The notes under the pieces are model-generated. The model was given only the letters and a program-made list of their open reading frames with translations, made no database searches and had not been told where the DNA came from. A DNA stretch of 64,000 nucleotides from Segniliparus rotundus DSM 44985 (lineage in GTDB: Bacteria > Actinomycetota > Actinomycetes > Mycobacteriales > Mycobacteriaceae), in the NCBI RefSeq assembly GCF_000092825.1, contig NC_014168.1, positions 1 through 64,000 of the forward strand, given 5' to 3'. The first letter of the stretch is position 1. Each line of letters opens with the position of its first letter. Positions 59,814-64,000 of the stretch are shown here, piece by piece. A program made the position numbers and the translations under genes.

Positions 59814-61079
59814 GTGCCGCGCGCGCATCAGACGGCCCCGGTGGAGATCGACAAGAACCCGGAGCACCGGCTGGGGGTGAACGCCCACAAAGACCCTGTC
59901 GATTTGCAGAAGATCGCGCAAATGCAAGTCCAAGGCTTGCTGAACGCGATCAAGCTGTTCACCGGGCTCGACCTCGCGGACCCCGGCAAGCTGTTGGAGT
60001 CCGTCGTCAGCGGCGCGGCGGGGTTCGCGGGCGCGGTCCTGAACGCTTTGACTTCGGCGCTCGGCTTCGATTTGTCGGCCAAGCTCCGCGAGTTCGAGCA
60101 GGCGCTTGAGGAAGTGCCGGTGCTCGGGGACATCGTGAAGGCCCTCACGGGCAAGGCCGGGGGCGCGGGGGATTTGGAGGCGTGGGCGCAGTCGTTGCCC
60201 GCGCAAGCGGAGCAGGCCGCGCACGACGCGATAGCGCAGGTGAACACGCTCGTGGGGGAGTTGGCGCACGGCGCGGAGACGGTCGGGCAGACCCTCGCGG
60301 ACACCATCGGGTCGGTGGTGGACCTGCTCGCGGGCACGCACCAGCAGACCCAGGACAACACGGCCGCGATCACGGCTTTGTCAACTATCGCCCCGACGAA
60401 CGTGGTCACCAGTTTGGCGTCTTCGACGGACCCGAACGACATCCCCGCCTTCGACCGGATCCTGATGGTCCCCATCGCGGCGACGGCCTCGGCGGGGGCG
60501 CACACCCACACGTACAGCAGCGGCGGCACGGGCCAAGGCACCACCTCCACGGCGGGGGCGCACACGCACGCCATCGGCTCCGACGCGTGGGGGTACGCCC
60601 CGGAGGACAAGGAGCTGGTGCTGGTCTTCATCCGCTCCGACCGCAAACAATCGGTGAACGCGGTCAAGGTCATCACCGCCGTGACGGGCTGGTCCCTCGG
60701 CGGCGTGAGCACCGTGCAGTTGAGCCTGCACGCCTACAGCCAGCCCGACGCGGCCCTGAAACTGTTGGCGACCACCAGCAACCAGAAAGACGTCATCACC
60801 ACCGCCGCGCAGGAGTACGCCATCGGGCTCGGCAGCACCTTCGACGTGCTCCCCGGCCACGTCCTCGCGATCGGCGTGTGGCAGCAGGTCAACCTCTTCG
60901 GGGCCACGCGCAAGCTCGCCGGCATCCCGCAAGTGGGGGTCAAGCCCCGCACCGGGGCGCCGGTCAAAACGATCCTCGGCAAGATCACCGGGCAGTCGTC
61001 CATCCCGGCAACGATCAAGCTCTCCGACGTCGCGTGGAACTACAACGCCGCCGTGTGGGGGGCCTTGACGCTCGCCTGA
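59814..61079 (+). CDS. Minor tail protein with tandem HTH (histidine) motifs
   Basis: A 421-residue protein. The N-terminal half is helical. In the middle, two copies of AGAHTH (in SAGAHTHTYSSG and STAGAHTHAIGS) are 20 residues apart, encoded by an exact 15-base repeat (60491-60505, 60551-60565). HxH pairs in phage fiber tips bind metal. The C-terminal domain looks like a jelly-roll carbohydrate-binding module. GTG start one base after the preceding stop. Confidence 0.72.
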   Translation: MPRAHQTAPVEIDKNPEHRLGVNAHKDPVDLQKIAQMQVQGLLNAIKLFTGLDLADPGKLLESVVSGAAGFAGAVLNALTSALGFDLSAKLREFEQALEEVPVLGDIVKALTGKAGGAGDLEAWAQSLPAQAEQAAHDAIAQVNTLVGELAHGAETVGQTLADTIGSVVDLLAGTHQQTQDNTAAITALSTIAPTNVVTSLASSTDPNDIPAFDRILMVPIAATASAGAHTHTYSSGGTGQGTTSTAGAHTHAIGSDAWGYAPEDKELVLVFIRSDRKQSVNAVKVITAVTGWSLGGVSTVQLSLHAYSQPDAALKLLATTSNQKDVITTAAQEYAIGLGSTFDVLPGHVLAIGVWQQVNLFGATRKLAGIPQVGVKPRTGAPVKTILGKITGQSSIPATIKLSDVAWNYNAAVWGALTLA

Positions 61080-61143
61080 GCGTGTGCGGCTCGCGCCGCA
61101 GACGGGCAATCGCCGCATCGCGGCGCGGAAGGAGAAAAAGATT

Positions 61144-62403
61144 ATGACGGATCCGTATGGGCTGCCGGTCGGCTCGGACGTGCGCCAGGGCGCGCGGGGG
61201 TTCCCCGAATGGGTGTACGCGCTCGGCGCGGCGTTCGGTTTGGACGCCTCCACGTATCCGGGGCACCAGGAGCGCGCGGGCCTCAACCAGGGGATCGACT
61301 GGTGGCCGAAAGGCAGAGCGGACATGACGGGGGCCTCCTACACCCCGGCGCAGCGTTTGGCGTTGGGGCGGTTCGCCCTGTGGGCCGGGACTCAGCCGGG
61401 GGTGGAGCAGGTGATTTGGTGCGACCCGGTTTCCGGGGTGAAGACGGGGTTCTTCATGGGGGAGCGGGTGGGTCCGGGCACCGCGCAGCCGGGGTACTAC
61501 CGCGACGACTGGTCCGGGCACACCGGGCACGTGCACACCAGGATTGTGCGGGCGCTCGCAGCGCCCGACGACATCGGACAGGAAGGGAACAGCATGCCTT
61601 TGTGGGGCGTGGACATCAGCAACAACAACGGGGCCGTTGATCTGGCGCAGGTCAAAGCGGAAGGCTTCGATTTCGTCGCGGCGAAGGTCACCGAAGGCAC
61701 GGGGTTCAAGGACTCGTATTGGCCGCGCAACCGGGACGCCGCGCGCGCCAACGACCTGATCCTGATCGGCTACCACTACGTGCGGGACGGGGACGCGGAG
61801 GGTCAGGCCGCGAACCTCGCCGCGCACATCGGGGACACGAGCGTGCCGGTCGCCCTGGACTTCGAGTCCGGCTCCGGGGGGTACGCGAACTTCCAGGCGG
61901 TGAAATCAGCGGTGGAGCGGCGGGGGATGCGGGTCGCGCTCTCCTACATCCCGCGCTGGTACTGGCAGCGGATCGGCTCCCCGGACATCTCGGACGCGCC
62001 GGGGTTGTGGGCGTCGGCGTACGTGAACGGGACGGGCTACGCCTCCGTGCTGTATCCGGGCGACGAATGGTCGGGCTGGCAGCCCTACGGCGGGGGTGAG
62101 CCGAAAATCTTGCAGTTCAGCTCAAGCGCCCACGTCGCCGGGAAGAGCGTGGACGTGAACGCCTTCCGGGGCGCCCGTGAGGAGCTGCTGTCTTTGTTGG
62201 GCGCCACCGCTCCCGCGCAGCCCACAGCGAGCCTCGACCAGTTGGTGCTTGACCAGCTCGTCGGGCCGGGATTCCACGGTTGGCCGCAGCTCGACAACAA
62301 GTCCGTCGTGGACTTCCTCGCCTCGTGGCGCGAGGAGCAGCGCACAGCGAACAAAGCCATGGCGGACGCTTTGGCGCTTCTCCTGAAAGGAACAACCCAG
62401 TGA
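61144..62403 (+). CDS. Endolysin: N-terminal peptidase-like domain plus GH25 muramidase
   Basis: A 419-residue lysin A. Residues 1 to about 140 form a separate domain with HTGHVH (H126, H129, H131), resembling the metal-dependent peptidase or cell-wall domain in mycobacteriophage lysins. From M151 a GH25 lysozyme domain follows, with D157 in WGVDISNNNG and the catalytic pair D239-F-E241 in PVALDFESGSG. ATG with AAGGAG upstream. Lyses peptidoglycan; the lysin B esterase that attacks mycolylarabinogalactan is not in the window. Overlaps the holin gene. Confidence 0.87.
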   Translation: MTDPYGLPVGSDVRQGARGFPEWVYALGAAFGLDASTYPGHQERAGLNQGIDWWPKGRADMTGASYTPAQRLALGRFALWAGTQPGVEQVIWCDPVSGVKTGFFMGERVGPGTAQPGYYRDDWSGHTGHVHTRIVRALAAPDDIGQEGNSMPLWGVDISNNNGAVDLAQVKAEGFDFVAAKVTEGTGFKDSYWPRNRDAARANDLILIGYHYVRDGDAEGQAANLAAHIGDTSVPVALDFESGSGGYANFQAVKSAVERRGMRVALSYIPRWYWQRIGSPDISDAPGLWASAYVNGTGYASVLYPGDEWSGWQPYGGGEPKILQFSSSAHVAGKSVDVNAFRGAREELLSLLGATAPAQPTASLDQLVLDQLVGPGFHGWPQLDNKSVVDFLASWREEQRTANKAMADALALLLKGTTQ

Positions 62404-62756
62404 ACGTGATATCCCTCCCCTACAAGTGGCGCGTCGCCCTCTACCAGGTGCTCAAACTCGCGAGCGCCGCTGTCGGCGCGTTGTTCGTGATCGCGCCCTT
62501 GTTCGGGTGGGAGCTGCCGAACACGAAACTCGACGCCCTCGACCAACTGGTATTCGCCGTCGTCAGCCTCTTGGGGCTCGGGGCGGGTTCGGTCGCTACA
62601 GAGCACGCGAAGATCTCCACGGACGGGCCGCTCCCGGACCCCCGCGCCCAGGCGCCGCAACCGGACCCTATGGCGGTCGCCGCGCAAACCGTCGCAATGA
62701 CCATTGAGGGCGTGCTGGCACAGTTGGAGCGCTTGGCGAAGCCGCAGGGCGAGTGA
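62400..62756 (+). CDS. Holin-like membrane protein
   Basis: A 118-residue protein with two membrane helices (LKLASAAVGALFVIAPLFGW and QLVFAVVSLLGLGAGSV) and a polar Pro-rich tail, typical of actinobacteriophage holins. Adjacent to the endolysin, with a four-base overlap. It would form the membrane lesion for lysis. Confidence 0.78.
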   Translation: MNVISLPYKWRVALYQVLKLASAAVGALFVIAPLFGWELPNTKLDALDQLVFAVVSLLGLGAGSVATEHAKISTDGPLPDPRAQAPQPDPMAVAAQTVAMTIEGVLAQLERLAKPQGE

Positions 62757-63031
62757 TGCTCAAACAGATCCTCGCGGACATCGCGCCTCTCGGGCCGACA
62801 GGGCTCCTCTCTGTCATGGTGGTGTTGATCATGACCGGGCGCATGCTGCCCTTGCGGGAGGTGCGGCGGATGGAGCAGATGCTCAGCGAGCACATCGCGC
62901 GGCTTGAGCGGGCCAACGCGATTCAGGCCGAGACCATCGAGCAGCAGCACGAGACGGTGCGGGAGCTGATGGAGGGAGCGCGCCTGTCCACGGATCTGGT
63001 GTCCGCGATGAAGACCTCGGGGGGCGTGTGA
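62756..63031 (+). CDS. Membrane/coiled-coil lysis-region protein
   Basis: A 91-residue protein: N-terminal membrane helix (GPTGLLSVMVVLIMTGRML) then a coiled coil (EVRRMEQMLSEHIARLERAN). Comparable small genes follow the holin in actinobacteriophages and may be second holins or spanin-like partners. ATG overlaps the holin stop by one base. Confidence 0.65.
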   Translation: MLKQILADIAPLGPTGLLSVMVVLIMTGRMLPLREVRRMEQMLSEHIARLERANAIQAETIEQQHETVRELMEGARLSTDLVSAMKTSGGV

Positions 63032-63237
63032 TGCGTTGGCCGTGGCAGTTGCGCGAGTCCGTGGAGTTCGACGGCGAGGATTTGGACCGCAGGGTGCGTG
63101 AGGCGCAGCACGCGAAAGACCGCGCGGACAAGCTGCGCGAGGAGGCCGCGCCGCTGGTCGCGCTCGCGCGCCGCCAACGGCGGGAGAACGGTTTCGGCGC
63201 GGCCGTGGAACGGACGATGAGGAGACGGCATGCGTAG
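63031..63237 (+). CDS. Small lysis-region protein, unknown
   Basis: A 68-residue charged helical protein starting MRWPWQLRESVEFDGEDLDR. Short WPW-starting proteins of this kind occur in the lysis cassettes of related phages; function unknown. ATG overlaps the previous TGA. Confidence 0.6.
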   Translation: MRWPWQLRESVEFDGEDLDRRVREAQHAKDRADKLREEAAPLVALARRQRRENGFGAAVERTMRRRHA

Positions 63238-63589
63238 CAGGGAATCAGCTGTCGGCGCGGCGTCGGCCGCAGCGGTCGCGGCGGCGTCTTGGCGCTGGCT
63301 GGGATGGGGCAGGGTGGACGACGCGCTTTTGACCGCAGCCGCCCTCGCGTCGGTGCTCTTCAGCCTCATGTACTGGCGGCAGGCCCGGGGATACATGAAC
63401 CGCGCCGGGAGGGCCGTGCTGTGGGTGTTGGCCGCTCTGTCGGCGGTGTTGGCGCAAAACACCCTCAGCGTGTGGACCGAGCAGGACTACCCAGGCCGCG
63501 ATCTCGTCCGCACAGTCCTCTACGGGGCGCTGCTGTTCACCCTCGCCCGCCTGACCGCCACCGCCCTCGCGTACCGCAAGAAACACTAA
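63230..63589 (+). CDS. Small polytopic membrane protein of the lysis region
   Basis: A 119-residue protein with about three hydrophobic helices (DDALLTAAALASVLFSLMYW, VLWVLAALSAVLAQNTL, VLYGALLFTLARLTATAL). It is the last rightward gene. Probably supports lysis or exclusion. Overlaps the preceding gene; ends just before a terminator. Confidence 0.65.
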   Translation: MRSRESAVGAASAAAVAAASWRWLGWGRVDDALLTAAALASVLFSLMYWRQARGYMNRAGRAVLWVLAALSAVLAQNTLSVWTEQDYPGRDLVRTVLYGALLFTLARLTATALAYRKKH

Positions 63590-63609
63590 GACCGTCTACA
63601 CTCTCATCC

Positions 63610-63647
63610 GGCCGCGCGCCCGTCCCTCATCCATAGGGCGCGCGGCC
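63610..63647 (+). terminator. Terminator at the end of the late operon
   Basis: A perfect 12-base inverted repeat, GGCCGCGCGCCC (63610-63621) with GGGCGCGCGGCC (63636-63647), with a 14-base loop. It lies 20 bases after the last late gene and before a minus-strand gene, fitting a bidirectional stop. No T-run follows. Confidence 0.75.
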
Positions 63648-63715
63648 CTCACACACCAAGGGCTTTCCCGTGGCCGCTATGCGGTGATGTTGAACAGCCA
63701 AGGGCGCTTCTCGTC

Positions 63716-64000
63716 TCAGTGGTGGAGGATTGATAAGAACGCTGCGGGGATGCTGATGTAGAAGACCGGCCAGCCGAAGTAGAAGACCATACCGGCCAGC
63801 GAAGCCGCTATGACACCTCTTCCGGCGTTCCGCCATCGCTCATCGACCCTGAACAGATAGACGCCGACTCCGAGCGAGACAAGGAGGATGAACCCGAATT
63901 TTGATTCCAGGGTGAACCCCAGGAGTATGAGTGTCCCGCTGGCGAGCAGGCACCAGAAAAAGCTAATGGGGCTGTCCGCTGGTGGTGTCTTCTCGGTTTT
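63716..64000 (-). CDS. Membrane protein, partial (runs off the right edge)
   Basis: An open frame of 94 codons on the minus strand ending TGA at 63716-63718, without a start in the window, so the N-terminus lies beyond 64000. It has three hydrophobic stretches (ISFFWCLLASGTLILLGF, GFILLVSLGVGVYLF, ASLAGMVFYFGWPVFYIS) joined by short charged loops (RVDERWRNAGRG), as in a small polytopic membrane protein. It is convergent with the late operon. It could be a prophage cargo gene near the right end or the start of a leftward integrase-side block. Confidence 0.6.
   Translation of the reverse strand, partial: KTEKTPPADSPISFFWCLLASGTLILLGFTLESKFGFILLVSLGVGVYLFRVDERWRNAGRGVIAASLAGMVFYFGWPVFYISIPAAFLSILHH

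Larger units (their letters stand above)
25868..64000 (+). mobile_element. Siphovirus prophage, left end and most of the genome (right end outside the window)
   Basis: From the anticodon arm of tRNA-Lys to the right edge there is a continuous run of phage genes: repressor, divergent HTH gene, recombination and replication genes, small overlapping genes, cargo, HNH and terminase, portal, capsid, tail, endolysin, holin. Nearly all are rightward with four-base overlaps. Gene order and protein types resemble actinobacterial siphoviruses. No integrase is present and no attR is seen, so the prophage continues beyond 64000. Structural and lysis genes look intact, so it may be inducible; this is inference. 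Confidence 0.93.

Noticed and set aside
1-64000. CRISPR arrays, insertion sequences or rRNA genes
   Set aside because: I looked for regularly spaced repeats, transposase-like proteins with terminal inverted repeats, and rRNA sequence, and saw none.

Overview
The window reads as the start of a GC-rich actinobacterial chromosome of the mycolic-acid lineage (Mycobacteriales). Evidence: dnaA-dnaN-recF-DUF721 in order, the mycobacterial block pcnA / mutT4 / Rv3909-like / murJ / pseudokinase / sigM / anti-sigM / trxB / trxA / cwlM, and the sigK-rskA locus with its FAD oxidoreductase, DUF1365, cyclopropane-synthase-like and DUF1295 partners. The gene content is mycobacterial but the order is not: gyrB/gyrA do not follow recF, and the pcnA-cwlM block, left of oriC in Mycobacterium tuberculosis, sits to the right of dnaA here. 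Segniliparus is my best guess; this is inference only.

Layout. 1-5.0 kb: replication origin module, with oriC between dnaA and dnaN (a perfect DnaA box at 1892-1900, several near-matches and an AT-rich stretch). 5.2-6.1 kb: a small glyoxalase-fold gene and tRNA-Glu/tRNA-Asp. 6.2-19.3 kb: YqgE, pcnA, then a long rightward block for cell-wall lipid II export and its control (murJ, a separate MviN-type pseudokinase, cwlM), sigM with its anti-sigma factor, and thioredoxin with a SigH-type promoter. 19.4-24.9 kb: a sigK operon with a SigK-type promoter placed so that the first mRNA would be leaderless. 24.9-25.7 kb: a DUF2334 deacetylase-like gene.

25.87 kb to beyond the right edge: a siphovirus prophage in the anticodon arm of a tRNA-Lys gene. 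From the left end it carries a leftward repressor, a divergent HTH gene, a recombination/replication module (ParB-like, Cas4/RecB-like nuclease, RecT, SSB, initiator with an internal iteron-like origin), a run of small overlapping genes, a cargo module resembling a type VII secretion effector with partners, HNH/terminase, head, tail and lysis genes. No integrase is in the window.

Three features stand out. (1) The repressor gene ends inside the tRNA/attL junction with no integrase beside it, the architecture of integration-dependent immunity in mycobacteriophages such as BPs; the rebuilt tRNA 3' half looks defective. (2) The prophage carries a WXG/DUF1023 putative ESX effector, an LppA-like membrane protein and an EspC-like protein, behind a promoter whose operator-like site matches those in the immunity region. 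(3) A textbook -1 slippery heptamer lies at the stop of the tail chaperone gene. Start codons were chosen from ribosome-binding sites, overlaps and family length; no database search was possible.
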